In this document: in pieces, positions 53,456 through 62,532 of the stretch
Numbering within the stretch: the stretch's first letter is position 1
Layout: every line of letters begins with the position of its first letter
Notes under the pieces: model-generated
Database searches by the model: none
Seen by the model: only the letters and a program-made list of their open reading frames with translations
What the model was told of the DNA's origin: nothing
Translations under genes and position numbers: made by a program
Assembly (NCBI GenBank): GCA_964398915.1
Contig: CAYNOR010000010.1
Location: forward strand, 38,275-102,274
Origin: Tichowtungia sp964398915
GTDB taxonomy: Bacteria > Verrucomicrobiota > Kiritimatiellia > Kiritimatiellales > Tichowtungiaceae
DNA length: 64,000 nt
Reading direction: 5' to 3'

Positions 53456-53553
53456 GCTATAGCATTTTTGGTAAAAGTGTAGCCGATCCTGAAAAGCAGG
53501 CTGGAAGCGATACGCACCGCTTCCAGCCTGCTCAAAACGGCTACACCTTTTTT
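53456..53553. repeat. MITE-like inverted-repeat element, copy 1
   Basis: An element of about 98 bases with arms GTGTAGCCG...CGGCTACAC enclosing a hairpin (AAGCAGGCTGGAAGC, then GCTTCCAGCCTGCT). The reverse complement of the element at 56811-56914 matches it at most positions. It abuts the thiC 3' end. Confidence 0.75.
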
Positions 53554-53562
53554 GATTTTTCT

Positions 53563-55089
53563 CTAGCCGTTGCGAATATCGTGGTTGATGCGCATGGAGC
53601 AGAATTTTTCGCCACACATAGAGCAGTAGCGCTGTTTGGCTTCGAATTTTTCGCCCGGCGGCATGGACTCTTTACGGAAGCGCAGGGCCCGTTCCGGGTC
53701 GAAGCAGAGGTTAAACTGGTCTTCCCAGCGGAATTCAAAGCGGGCTTTGCTGATGGCGTTGTCGCGGTCCTGCGCGTTGGGGATTCCTTTGGCGAGGTCG
53801 GCGGCGTGCGCGGCGATTTTGTGTGCGACGACTCCTTCGCGGACGTCTTCTTTGTTCGGTAAGCCGAGGTGTTCTTTCGGCGTGACGTAGCAAAGCATGG
53901 CGCAGCCGTACCAGCTGATCATCGCGCCGCCGATGGCGCTGTTGAGGTGGTCGTATCCGGCGGCGAGGTCGGTGACGAGCGGGCCGAGTGTGTAAAACGG
54001 CGCTTCGAAGCAGTCTTCGAGCTGACGGTCCATGTTTTCTTTGATCTTGTGCATGGGAACGTGGCCGGGGCCTTCGATCATCACCTGACAGCCGTGTTTC
54101 CAGGCAATCTGTGTCAGTTCGCCGAGTGTTTTGAGTTCGCCGAACTGGGCTTCGTCGTTGGCGTCGGCGAGACATCCGGGGCGCAGTCCGTCGCCGAGAG
54201 AGAAGGTGATGTCGTATGCCTGCATGATTTTGCAGATTTCTTCGAAGTGCGTGTAGAGGAAGCTTTCTTCGTTTTTGTTTTGCATCCACTGAGCCATGAT
54301 GGAGCCGCCGCGGCTGACGATGCCGATGAGGCGTTTGGCGGCGAGCGGAACATGTTTTTTCAAAACGCCGGCGTGGATGGTGAAATAGTCGACGCCTTGT
54401 TCGGCCTGTTCGATTAGTGTTTCGCGGTAGACGTCCCACGAGAGCCTGTTGACGTCGCCGTCGACTTTCTGAAGCGCCTGATAGAGCGGCACGGTACCGA
54501 TCGGTGTCGGGCAGTGGCGTAAAATGGCTTCGCGTGTGGCGTGAATGTCTTTGCCGGTGGAGAGATCCATGACGGTGTCCGCGCCCCATTGAATCGACCA
54601 GCGCATTTTTTCGAGTTCTTCGGCGATGGATGAGCCGAGCGCGGAGTTGCCGATGTTGGAATTGATTTTGGTGCGGAACTTACGGCCGATAATCATGGGC
54701 TCGGCTTCGGGGTGGCAGCGGTTGAGCGGAATAATAGCGCGCCCGGCGGCGACTTCGTCGCGGATAAATTCCGGGTTAACGGATTCGCGGATGGCGGCGA
54801 ATTCCATCTCGGGCGTGATGGTTCCGGCACGAGCCAGTTCAAGCTGCGTGGCGTGTTTGCGTCCGGCGATCCAAGGCGCGCGCAGGGCGGGCAATGGGCC
54901 TTCGGTGTTCGGTCCGGCCGTGTCGTAGACGCGGATCGGGGCGTTGTAGGATTTTTGCGTACCGTCCTCGTTGAGGGTGTGGGCCAGTTCGATTTCACGG
55001 AACGGGACGCGTACGCCGGGCTGTGTGCCGTCGACATAAACTTTCCGCGAATGCGGGAAAAACGGTCCATAGTCTGAAGTCTGTTTCAT
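53563..55089 (-). CDS. thiC: Phosphomethylpyrimidine synthase
   Basis: Radical SAM enzyme of 508 residues that turns aminoimidazole ribotide into the pyrimidine part of thiamine. Diagnostic residues: the early NSNIGNSALGSS segment, ADTVMDLSTGKD, GVDYFTIHAGV and the C-terminal cluster motif CSMCGEKFCSM (Cys-x2-Cys-x4-Cys). It is shorter than proteobacterial versions because the N-terminal extension is absent, common outside that group. A TPP riboswitch sits in its leader, so expression should fall when thiamine is plentiful. Confidence 0.96.
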   Translation of the reverse strand: MKQTSDYGPFFPHSRKVYVDGTQPGVRVPFREIELAHTLNEDGTQKSYNAPIRVYDTAGPNTEGPLPALRAPWIAGRKHATQLELARAGTITPEMEFAAIRESVNPEFIRDEVAAGRAIIPLNRCHPEAEPMIIGRKFRTKINSNIGNSALGSSIAEELEKMRWSIQWGADTVMDLSTGKDIHATREAILRHCPTPIGTVPLYQALQKVDGDVNRLSWDVYRETLIEQAEQGVDYFTIHAGVLKKHVPLAAKRLIGIVSRGGSIMAQWMQNKNEESFLYTHFEEICKIMQAYDITFSLGDGLRPGCLADANDEAQFGELKTLGELTQIAWKHGCQVMIEGPGHVPMHKIKENMDRQLEDCFEAPFYTLGPLVTDLAAGYDHLNSAIGGAMISWYGCAMLCYVTPKEHLGLPNKEDVREGVVAHKIAAHAADLAKGIPNAQDRDNAISKARFEFRWEDQFNLCFDPERALRFRKESMPPGEKFEAKQRYCSMCGEKFCSMRINHDIRNG

Positions 55090-55143
55090 CGCTCTATATC
55101 CTTCCTAAGCCGGGAAGAGAGCGGAAAAGGCCCGATCGCTTCC

Positions 55144-55210
55144 CTTTGCGGCATTATCCGCACAGGTTCAAAGGGTGGTTTCTCAGCCCGTCAGGGCACC
55201 CCCAGCAAAG
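55144..55210 (-). ncRNA. TPP riboswitch controlling thiC
   Basis: On the minus strand the leader has the conserved CTGAGA box, ACCCTTTGAACCTG, and GGATAATGCC; P1 pairs CTTTGC (55210-55205) with GCAAAG (55149-55144). Downstream, CTTCC (55117-55113) can pair with the GGAAG of the ribosome site (55105-55101), and GGGAAG beside P1 (55144-55139) can pair instead with CTTCCC (55117-55112). This suggests translational control by hiding the ribosome site. Confidence 0.9.
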
Positions 55211-55380
55211 GTGGCACTATACCGCTTTCAGCGGGCGAGAGAAGCCTTTGTTTTGGTTTTATATGATTCGTGAAAAGCCGATAGATTTCTACGGTTTTGC
55301 AATAACTGGATGCACTCTGGGATTGTAAACGGGGCGTTCGGTGTGGAAACTTAGCGCTTCAATTTGATGAAGGAGTAATG

Positions 55381-56559
55381 ATGAGCAGGATTGCGATTAA
55401 GAAGGATATTTTCTGGGTTGGGGCAAAGGATCCGACTCGCGCCGTATTTGACGGTCTGTTGCCGCTTCCGCAAGGAACCACTTATAATTCTTACTTGGTG
55501 TTCGGGTCCGAAAAGACCGCATTGATTGACACCGTGGAGCCGGAGTTTCTGGAGGTTTTGCTGGCGAATCTTAAGGGCGTTGAAAAAATAGACTACATCG
55601 TTTCTCATCATGCCGAGCAGGATCACTCCGGGTCGATTCCTGCCTTGCTGGAAAAATTTCCTGAAGCGAAGTTGCTGTGTCTGCAGAAAAACAAAGAGAT
55701 GCTTCAGGACTTAATGCCGATTCCCGACAATCGGATTCAGGTGGTGGCCGACGGCGGGGAGATTTCTCTCGGCAATAAAACGATCCGCTTTATGTTTTGT
55801 CCGTGGGTGCATTGGCCGGAGACCGCGATCACCTACATCCCGGAAGACAAGGTGTTGTTTCCGTGCGATTTTCTCGGCTCGCACCATTCTTTTACCGGCA
55901 TTTTTGCGGGGGATAATCCGGCGGTCTACAAGGGTGCCAAAGAGTATTACGTGCAGATTATGATGCTCTATTCCAAAATGACGGCGAAGTATCTCGACCG
56001 TATCAAAGCGCTGGATGTTGAGTATATCTGCCCGAGTCACGGTTCGGTTTACGATAAGCCGCAGATCATTCTCGATCTCTATGAAAAATGGATGCGCGGC
56101 GAACCGGACAATCTGGCACTGATCGCGTATGTTTCCACGCACGGTAGCACGAAGATTATGGCCGAACACCTCAAAACGGCGCTTGAAGAGCGCGGCGTGA
56201 ATGTGGAGTTGAAGGATTTGGTGACAACCCCGCTTAATGAACTGGCCGGCCTGCTGACCGATGCGGCAACCATTGTGCTTGGTTCTTCTGTCGTTATGGC
56301 GGCTTTGCATCCGGTGGCGGTTAACATCGCGTTTCTGCTCGACCGGTTGAAACCCAAGGCGAAATTTGCTGCGGTGATCGGTTCGTATGGCTGGAGCCCG
56401 GGGCCGCTTCAGAAGGCGACGGAATTGTTGCCGTCATGGAAAGTGGAAGTGGTCGGCGCGGTCATCGCCAAAGGCTATCCAAAAACCGAAGCCTTTAACG
56501 AACTCGATGCGCTGGCCGACGCCATTGCCGCCAAACATCGCGCCGCCGGATTGCTCTGA
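55381..56559 (+). CDS. Flavodiiron protein (FprA/rubredoxin:oxygen oxidoreductase type)
   Basis: A 392-residue A-type flavoprotein. The metallo-beta-lactamase-like half carries the diiron ligands in HHAEQDHSGS and the later WPETAITYIPEDKVLFPCDF and CPSHGSVY segments; the flavodoxin half begins near ALIAYVSTHGSTKIMAEHL. Such proteins reduce oxygen or NO to harmless products in anaerobes. The start at 55381 (second of two ATGs) is preferred because AAGGAG then has a normal spacing. It stands alone; no rubredoxin is adjacent. Suggests an anaerobic or microaerobic host. Confidence 0.94.
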   Translation: MSRIAIKKDIFWVGAKDPTRAVFDGLLPLPQGTTYNSYLVFGSEKTALIDTVEPEFLEVLLANLKGVEKIDYIVSHHAEQDHSGSIPALLEKFPEAKLLCLQKNKEMLQDLMPIPDNRIQVVADGGEISLGNKTIRFMFCPWVHWPETAITYIPEDKVLFPCDFLGSHHSFTGIFAGDNPAVYKGAKEYYVQIMMLYSKMTAKYLDRIKALDVEYICPSHGSVYDKPQIILDLYEKWMRGEPDNLALIAYVSTHGSTKIMAEHLKTALEERGVNVELKDLVTTPLNELAGLLTDAATIVLGSSVVMAALHPVAVNIAFLLDRLKPKAKFAAVIGSYGWSPGPLQKATELLPSWKVEVVGAVIAKGYPKTEAFNELDALADAIAAKHRAAGLL

Positions 56560-56810
56560 TAGAGTGAAGCCCAGAGGCAGGAATGCCGCTTCCACCTTGG
56601 AATTCTGTGGCCGCGTCCGGTGGGCGAGGCATTGAACGTAGACGCGACGCCCTCGCCGCGTTTTTTATTCGGCAGTAACGCGACGAGGGCGTCGCGTCTA
56701 CGTTTTGGAGCGCCGCTACTGCGGCATCGAGACGCGGTAATAGCGATTGGGATAATTTGTCCAGTCCGGGTCGGTGAACTGGATCGAACAGCCGACCAAA
56801 GCAAAACCAA
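56560..56810. repeat. Gap with an AACGTAGACGCG inverted-repeat element
   Basis: Arms at 56635-56660 and 56679-56704 (AACGTAGACGCGACGCCC...) match at 25 of 26 positions as reverse complements, separated by 18 bases. The CCGCGTCCGGTGGGCG fragment also occurs here, near 56611. No gene is seen. Confidence 0.65.
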
Positions 56811-56914
56811 AAAAGGTGTAGCCGTTTTAAGCAGGCTGGAAACCTGCGATACGTATCGCAGGCTTCCAGCCTGCTTTTCAGGATCGGCTAAATCTTTACA
56901 AAAATGCTACAGCG
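56811..56914. repeat. MITE-like inverted-repeat element, copy 2
   Basis: About 104 bases with outer arms GGTGTAGCCG...CGGCTAAATC and an inner hairpin AAGCAGGCTGGAA...TTCCAGCCTGCTT; its core CCTGCGATACGTATCGCAGG is a perfect palindrome. The reverse complement resembles the copy at 53456-53553. Confidence 0.75.
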
Positions 56915-57034
56915 TATTGGTCGCAACGGGTTTCTATATCCCGCTAGCCTGAATCGTTTCACCTTGATTTCATATAACTCACAAAACCGGCGGACGGACT
57001 TGATGCCGCGTGGCGGTTCTTTTACTATCAAGCC

Positions 57035-57853
57035 ATGCAAGCGATCAATCAGTCGGCAATGGATGAGGCGGTTTCGGCGGTCAAAAAAGTCTGGCCGGAG
57101 GCGCACCCCCGGCTGGGAATTGTTCTCGGATCGGGCTGGGGTGAAGCGGTTGCCGGATTTTCAATCAAGGCGGAGCTTGCCTATGGGAAAATTCCAAACC
57201 TTGGAAACGCCGGTGCGCCGGGCCATGCCGGGAAATTACTTTATGCGGAACATTGCGGAGTAGAAGTTTTAATTTTTCAGGGCCGGCGCCATGTCTACGA
57301 AGGTGCAGACTGGACTTCCATCGTTCTGCCGGTTTGGATTCTGAAGCAGTTTGGCGTGCAGACGGTTCTGCTGACCAATGCGTCCGGCGGAATCCGTGAG
57401 GATTTAAAGCCCGGCACACTGATGGCGGTTGAAGATCATATTAATATGCTTGGCGGCAGTCCGCTGGCCGGTCCGCATAATCCGGCATTCGGTGCGCGCT
57501 TTCCCGGCCAGACGGCTGTTTACGATCACGATCTGCGCCGGAGTTTAATGGATGCCGGTACAGATGCTTCGGGTGTTTATCTGGCGACATCCGGTCCGTC
57601 GTTCGAAACGCCTGCTGAAATCCGCGCGTTTCGTGCGCTTGGTGCCGATGCGGTTGGGATGTCTACCGTTCCGGAAGTAATTTTTGCCAATGCACTTGGA
57701 CTGCGGGTTGCGGGCTTAAGCTGCATCTGCAACTGGGCCGCAGGTCTGGGTGATGAAAAATTGAGCGGTGAGGATGTGATTCGTACTGCAAATGAAACGA
57801 TGCCGCAGATGCGGGAGGTAATAAGGAGCTTTGTTGAAAAATGCGTGTTTTAA
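57035..57853 (+). CDS. punA: Purine-nucleoside phosphorylase
   Basis: Trimeric-type phosphorylase of 272 residues splitting inosine or guanosine with phosphate. It shows GIVLGSGWG, the purine and phosphate site VLLTNASGGI, MAVEDHINMLGGSPLAGPN-type residues, and GPSFETPAEIRAFRALGADAVGMSTVPEVI. The ATG at 57035 has no strong ribosome site; an ATG at 57059 is an alternative start. It overlaps the carbonic-anhydrase gene by 13 bases, so the two are cotranscribed. Purine salvage role. Confidence 0.92.
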   Translation: MQAINQSAMDEAVSAVKKVWPEAHPRLGIVLGSGWGEAVAGFSIKAELAYGKIPNLGNAGAPGHAGKLLYAEHCGVEVLIFQGRRHVYEGADWTSIVLPVWILKQFGVQTVLLTNASGGIREDLKPGTLMAVEDHINMLGGSPLAGPHNPAFGARFPGQTAVYDHDLRRSLMDAGTDASGVYLATSGPSFETPAEIRAFRALGADAVGMSTVPEVIFANALGLRVAGLSCICNWAAGLGDEKLSGEDVIRTANETMPQMREVIRSFVEKCVF

Positions 57854-58488
57854 ATCAATTATTTGAAAACAACCGGAACTGGGCGCGGTCAATTATCGCG
57901 AAAGACCCGGACTTTTTTAAGCGGCTGTCCAGTCAGCATGCGCCGGAACACCTTTGGATAGGCTGTTCGGACAGCCGGGTGCCGGCCAATGAACTGATCG
58001 GTTTGCAGCCCGGCGAAGTATTTGTGCACCGCAACATCGCCAACATGGTGATTCATACCGATATGAACTGCCTTTCTGTGATCCAGTACGCCGTCGATTT
58101 CCTGAAAGTAAAGCACATCATTGTTTGCGGGCATTACGGATGCGGCGGAGTGGAAGGCGCGATGGACAACCGTCCGCAGGGACTGGTGGACAACTGGCTA
58201 CGGCACATCCGCGACATTTATCAGAAATATCAGGTGACGCTGGATCATATTGAAGATCCTAAGCGCCGAAGTAACAAATTATGCGAACTCAATGTCATTG
58301 AGCAGGTTTCTAATGTCTGCCACACCACGATTGTTCAGGAAGCCTGGCGGCGCGGGCAGGAGCTGGCGGTGCACGGCTGGATTTATGGACTTGAAAACGG
58401 ACTGTTACGCGACCTGCATGTTTGTGTGCGCGGTGCGGATGAATTATCGTCGATTTACCGCATGGCCATTGAGGAAGAACTGAATTGA
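57841..58488 (+). CDS. can: Beta-carbonic anhydrase
   Basis: Zinc enzyme of 215 residues that interconverts CO2 and bicarbonate. The zinc ligands and dyad are visible: Cys and Asp in GCSDSRVPANEL, and His and Cys in CGHYGCGGV. AAGGAG lies before its ATG at 57841, within the end of the upstream gene. It is the second gene of a two-gene unit with purine nucleoside phosphorylase. Standard length; no signal peptide, so cytosolic. Confidence 0.95.
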   Translation: MRVLNQLFENNRNWARSIIAKDPDFFKRLSSQHAPEHLWIGCSDSRVPANELIGLQPGEVFVHRNIANMVIHTDMNCLSVIQYAVDFLKVKHIIVCGHYGCGGVEGAMDNRPQGLVDNWLRHIRDIYQKYQVTLDHIEDPKRRSNKLCELNVIEQVSNVCHTTIVQEAWRRGQELAVHGWIYGLENGLLRDLHVCVRGADELSSIYRMAIEEELN

Positions 58489-58592
58489 CGGCGGACGTAG
58501 GCTTCAGTCTGCAAGGGCCATAATGATTCAAACGTCGGGACAGCTGTGCTGTCGCGTTTTAAAATATCAAACATACAGCCAGACCTTCACTC

Positions 58593-60113
58593 TCAAAGGA
58601 TCGGTGTGAGGAGGGCCGCGAGGTTTTCGCGAAGCTGGTCGCGTAGCGGGCGGTGTTGCCAATCAGCCAGAATGACTTCATCGCTGGAATCCATGTCTTC
58701 ATGAATAATGCGTTTAAGCCTGTCGGTGAACTCGATGCTGTAGACCGCGAGGCAGGTTTCGTAGTTCAGATGCAGGCTGCGTACGTCCAGATTGGCCGTG
58801 CCGATGAGAGAAAATTCTCCGTCTATGACCAGTGCTTTGGAGTGCATGAAGGGTGGACGCCGTTCATGGATATGCACACCGGCCAGCAGGAGTTCTTCGT
58901 AAAGGGCGCGGCTGGCGTAGCCCGCGCAATAGTGATTGTTCTTTTTAGGCACGATGAGATGTACATCGACGCCCCGCAATGCGGCGGAGCGCAAGGCGCG
59001 CAGAATTTCTTCCGGCGGCACGAAGTAGGGGGTGACGGCAAGAATCTGTTTTTTTGCGAGAATGATACTGTTGAAAAAGCTTTCAACAGCGACATCTTCA
59101 ACCGTGGACGGGCCGGTGCTGATGAGCCGTGCTGTGATGTTTCCGGCAGGTTCGGCGTGCGGAAAATATTCCTTGGTCAGGAGTTTTTCGGGGGATTCTT
59201 CGGTGATGAAATACCAGTCATGCAGGAAGGAATATTGTAGTTCCTGTACGATGGGGCCTTTTGCTTCGAAGTGATAATCCCGGATAGGCATTTTTTTCGG
59301 ACGGGTGATGTGGTCGTCGAGGATATTGATACCGCCAAAAAAACCTGTTTCTCCATCAACAATGAGCATTTTCCGGTGGTTACGCAGATTGATCTGAAAC
59401 TGCCGTTTAAGCAGATTGGCCTGAGTCCAGCCGGCCACCTTGAAGCCGGGGGTTTTGCCGGCCTTGCGGAACAGTCCGCCGAAGAGAGCGCGGGTGGAAC
59501 CAAAGCGGTCGTAGAGCAGGCGGACATGAACGCCCTCGGCGGCTTTAGTGGCGAGCACATCCATAAACTCCCGGCTGATCTTATCGTTGCCGATGATGTA
59601 GCTCTGAAGATGAATGTGGCGTTTGGCATTGCGGATGGCTTCCAGCATGCGAGGATAGGCCTCGTCGCCGTCCACCAGAGGGGTGATCCGGTTTCCTGCG
59701 AGCGCCGGATGGGAGGGAATGAGTGCGTCGAGCGTCCGGTTGAACTCTCGCTGGAATTCGTTTTCCTCTTTTACGAAGGTTCCGGCGGACAAGTCGGACG
59801 ATGCTCCGACGAGGTTGTGCCAGTAGGCGCGCGGAGCGGCTTCGCGGGTTTCTTTGCGGGTTTCCAGCAGGTGCTGGTCGGTTAGAAATTTCAGGAAGCC
59901 CAGGTCGCTGACGCGGTCAATGCCGAAGCTGAGGTAGAAGAGCGGGCCAATGACCGGAACCGACCACGCGATGAATATCCAGAGGAGCGTGGAACTGGCG
60001 TTGCGGCGGCGCTGAAGGCTGTGGAAGGCGACCAGCACAAAGGCCGTTAGATGAGCCAGCGAAGAAAACATTAAAACGATCGGATGCTCAAACATGCCTG
60101 AACTGTAGCTCAT
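58593..60113 (-). CDS. cls: Cardiolipin synthase
   Basis: Phospholipase-D-family enzyme of 506 residues joining phosphatidylglycerol molecules into cardiolipin. Two membrane segments lie at the N-terminus (about residues 10-65). The two HKD motifs are visible: NHRKMLIVDGETGFFGGINI and HSKALVIDGEFSLIGTANLD. The alternative start at residue 7 (MFEHPIV) is possible. It stands alone between the carbonic anhydrase and an AraC remnant. It draws on the CDP-diacylglycerol path of the cdsA gene at 22207. Length is normal. Confidence 0.94.
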   Translation of the reverse strand: MSYSSGMFEHPIVLMFSSLAHLTAFVLVAFHSLQRRRNASSTLLWIFIAWSVPVIGPLFYLSFGIDRVSDLGFLKFLTDQHLLETRKETREAAPRAYWHNLVGASSDLSAGTFVKEENEFQREFNRTLDALIPSHPALAGNRITPLVDGDEAYPRMLEAIRNAKRHIHLQSYIIGNDKISREFMDVLATKAAEGVHVRLLYDRFGSTRALFGGLFRKAGKTPGFKVAGWTQANLLKRQFQINLRNHRKMLIVDGETGFFGGINILDDHITRPKKMPIRDYHFEAKGPIVQELQYSFLHDWYFITEESPEKLLTKEYFPHAEPAGNITARLISTGPSTVEDVAVESFFNSIILAKKQILAVTPYFVPPEEILRALRSAALRGVDVHLIVPKKNNHYCAGYASRALYEELLLAGVHIHERRPPFMHSKALVIDGEFSLIGTANLDVRSLHLNYETCLAVYSIEFTDRLKRIIHEDMDSSDEVILADWQHRPLRDQLRENLAALLTPIL

Positions 60114-60209
60114 GGACGGAGTCCGGCAATAAAAAATACACCACCGGAATAAATATTCCGATTAATCACACTTTGGGCAATTATCTGTATCTCAAATACC
60201 AAAAAGGGA

Positions 60210-60347
60210 TTGGATCTTTTGGCGGACACCGGTCTATCCGTGGCCGGGATTGCCGACTGGTGCGGTTTCAAGAACCCCTTCCATTTCTCTCGTTGTGTCC
60301 GCCGCATGCAGGGCGTGTCACCCCGCGAAATCCGCCGCCGCGCCTAG
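60210..60347 (+). pseudogene. Remnant of an AraC-family regulator (C-terminal HTH only)
   Basis: The open stretch ends LSVAGIADWCGFKNPFHFSR and CVRRMQGVSPREIRRR before TAG at 60345-60347, the second helix-turn-helix of AraC proteins. No start, first helix or ligand-binding domain precedes it; an in-frame stop occurs at 60150-60152. It lies beside a carbohydrate-type gene and a complete regulator of the same family, so it is probably a decayed neighbour. Confidence 0.65.
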
Positions 60348-60381
60348 GCCTGACAAATTTAAGTCACCGTCACATCTCCGG

Positions 60382-62532
60382 TTATTCAAGTTTCTTCTCG
60401 CCGACGCGGGCGATCCATTCGCGCGTCCATTCCACGGCCTTGAGATTCTTGTCCATGATGTTGTTGCACAGGAATATCATCCCCTCGATTTCTCCCGCCC
60501 TCAGCCATTCGAGTCCCAGCCCGCTTTGCTTTTGCATCAACTCGATCGGCAGGGGCCGGGAGTTTCCGAAATCCCACAGATAGCAGCCGAGAAACACCTT
60601 TTTGCCGGGAAGGATTTCCTTGAGACGCCGGAAGTTGGCTTCCAGATTGCTCAACTCTTCGGCTTTCCATGTCCAGAACAGCACGCTGTCCACATCCTTG
60701 AGCAAGGGGGCAAGCTCGGGCATGAGTTGGTGATTATACACGACCACCGCGAGATCCAATTTCCGGCCATTGATGCGTTTCATTCGAGCCTTGGCCGACG
60801 CCAGATCAGAGGCGCTCAACTGACAGGAAAAACCCGCACTCAAGTCCGGGTGGGAGGGATTGCCTCCGCCAGATGGCCGGTTGGGCAGGACAATCAACCG
60901 GAACGGTTCGTGGTTTGGAAATTGGCTGCTGGCCCGTGCGTGCGTGCCGGTCAGGGAAATCGGCTGATCCTTGAGGAACAAGTCGAGTGCCTTGAGCCCG
61001 CAACTCATTGCCACCGTGGTATCGTGCGATGACAGCACGCGGACGCGCAGGAACCCCAAGGTCTGCTCGGGAAAATTTAGCTTCCGGGTTGCGCCGGCTT
61101 CATCGGGCAGTTCACCCGCAGCCACTTCCTTCCAGTTCGTTCCGTCCAGGGAAACATCCACCGCAAACTTTGCCGTCCGGTAGCCGCCACCTTCCCAAGC
61201 GGTTTGTGTGAGTGCCAGCGAGTCTGCGGTGACTTCCTGCGGCAGGCTGAGCACGAGGTTCACCGGAAAGGCCGCGTTGTTCTCCGCCAACCAATGGGAA
61301 TTATCGTTGATTCCGAAAGGGCCGATGAGAAAATCATCCAGCAGCAGGCCGGTGATGTTCGGGTTGTCGGCCGCCAGCTGATAGACGTGCTCCTGCTCCT
61401 TGCCGAGTTCATGGGCCTGGTTGCCGTTGTTAGACAAGGTCCAATAGACCTGCTTCATCGCCTTGAAGGGCGTGTAGTATTGCTGGAATGGAGCCGCCGG
61501 GATGCCCTGATACTGGATGAACATCACATTGGGCACGCCGAGGTAGACTGCGCCCTCAACTGGGGACATGCGGTTCTTGCCCGGCGATTCACCGTCCTCG
61601 TGCGCAGGCCAGTCGAAGCTCGCATCCACCGCCCACACCCACATCCGGTCGCAAACGGTCTCATAAACGACGCTCTTCGCGACGCTCTGTTCCTTGTTGC
61701 TGGCAAGGAGTGCAACGGGATCAACGGGAACACAGGTGAACTGACTTGGGGGTAGCACGCCTAGGCTGATGCGCGGCTCATAGATTAGCCCGGAATACTC
61801 ATTATACGGTGCACATGGCGCATCTCCCTGTCCGCTTCCAATCCCCACAAACCGATTCAGGAAGGGAGTTGTTTGCGCGTAAGAACTGGTGGCTTTCTGC
61901 ACTCCGTCCACAAATAAGGTCATTGCAGACACACCGCTGGCAGTGTTGGCTGTCAAGACCCCCGCGACGTGTGTCCACTTCGAACCGTCAATCGCCGCCC
62001 CGATGTAATCCCCATCATACCCATCTTGGAGACAAATCCGGCCATTATGGATCTTCATATCAAACGTGCCGCCGATGGACATAACTGTCATGCCTTCCGC
62101 CCAGGCATTGATGCCGTCATTCTTGATCCAAACTTCCATCGTCAAACCACCCGCCGCAAAAACCTCGCCATTCGAAATAAAACCAGGGCCGGAACTGCGA
62201 ATCGCGTTGCCGACCGATGTATTCAAAGATCCAACGCCCGTGGTGAACTGACGCCGCGAAGCCGGTGGAATATCAAGGCCATAGGTTCCACCATTCCCTC
62301 TCCCCGCCGCCACGGCTCCATCAGCGGCATGATTGTGAGCGCTGTCCGCGAAAAGCGTGTCATTGTTCACCACCCCGCCATTTTGAGAGCTGACCGTTCC
62401 TTCCGTATAGTCGAAGCCATATTGAATAATGACCGACCCGACGCCCGTGTAAGCCAAGGCCGGAGCAGAACCTGCTACAAAGGCCGCCAGAACGACAAGA
62501 ACCGGGAGTTTTTTCATAACGGAATTTTTCAT
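60382..62532 (-). CDS. Secreted LamG/TIM-barrel protein with an inserted discoidin-like domain
   Basis: A 716-residue secreted protein. A signal peptide (MKKLPVLVVLAAFVAGSAPALA) ends about residue 27. Residues about 30-260 look like a LamG/concanavalin-type domain (GGLTMEVWIK, KWTHVAGVLT, MTLFVDGV). A TIM-barrel-like half spans about 296-405, ending in GLLLDDFLIG; about 410-565 resembles an F5/8 (discoidin) carbohydrate-binding domain (FAVDVSLDGTNWKEV, FLRVRVLSS); the barrel then resumes (572-716, KLDLAVVVYNHQL, VLFWTWKAEELSNLE). The function is probably polysaccharide binding or hydrolysis, but no catalytic residues were proved. The start codon is inside a 15-base tandem repeat. Confidence 0.72.
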   Translation of the reverse strand: MKNSVMKKLPVLVVLAAFVAGSAPALAYTGVGSVIIQYGFDYTEGTVSSQNGGVVNNDTLFADSAHNHAADGAVAAGRGNGGTYGLDIPPASRRQFTTGVGSLNTSVGNAIRSSGPGFISNGEVFAAGGLTMEVWIKNDGINAWAEGMTVMSIGGTFDMKIHNGRICLQDGYDGDYIGAAIDGSKWTHVAGVLTANTASGVSAMTLFVDGVQKATSSYAQTTPFLNRFVGIGSGQGDAPCAPYNEYSGLIYEPRISLGVLPPSQFTCVPVDPVALLASNKEQSVAKSVVYETVCDRMWVWAVDASFDWPAHEDGESPGKNRMSPVEGAVYLGVPNVMFIQYQGIPAAPFQQYYTPFKAMKQVYWTLSNNGNQAHELGKEQEHVYQLAADNPNITGLLLDDFLIGPFGINDNSHWLAENNAAFPVNLVLSLPQEVTADSLALTQTAWEGGGYRTAKFAVDVSLDGTNWKEVAAGELPDEAGATRKLNFPEQTLGFLRVRVLSSHDTTVAMSCGLKALDLFLKDQPISLTGTHARASSQFPNHEPFRLIVLPNRPSGGGNPSHPDLSAGFSCQLSASDLASAKARMKRINGRKLDLAVVVYNHQLMPELAPLLKDVDSVLFWTWKAEELSNLEANFRRLKEILPGKKVFLGCYLWDFGNSRPLPIELMQKQSGLGLEWLRAGEIEGMIFLCNNIMDKNLKAVEWTREWIARVGEKKLE

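Noticed and set aside
52359..53462. A 367-codon open frame on the plus strand over the EFR1-type gene
   Set aside because: The minus-strand frame carries two perfect 4Fe-4S motifs, so the plus frame is a shadow.
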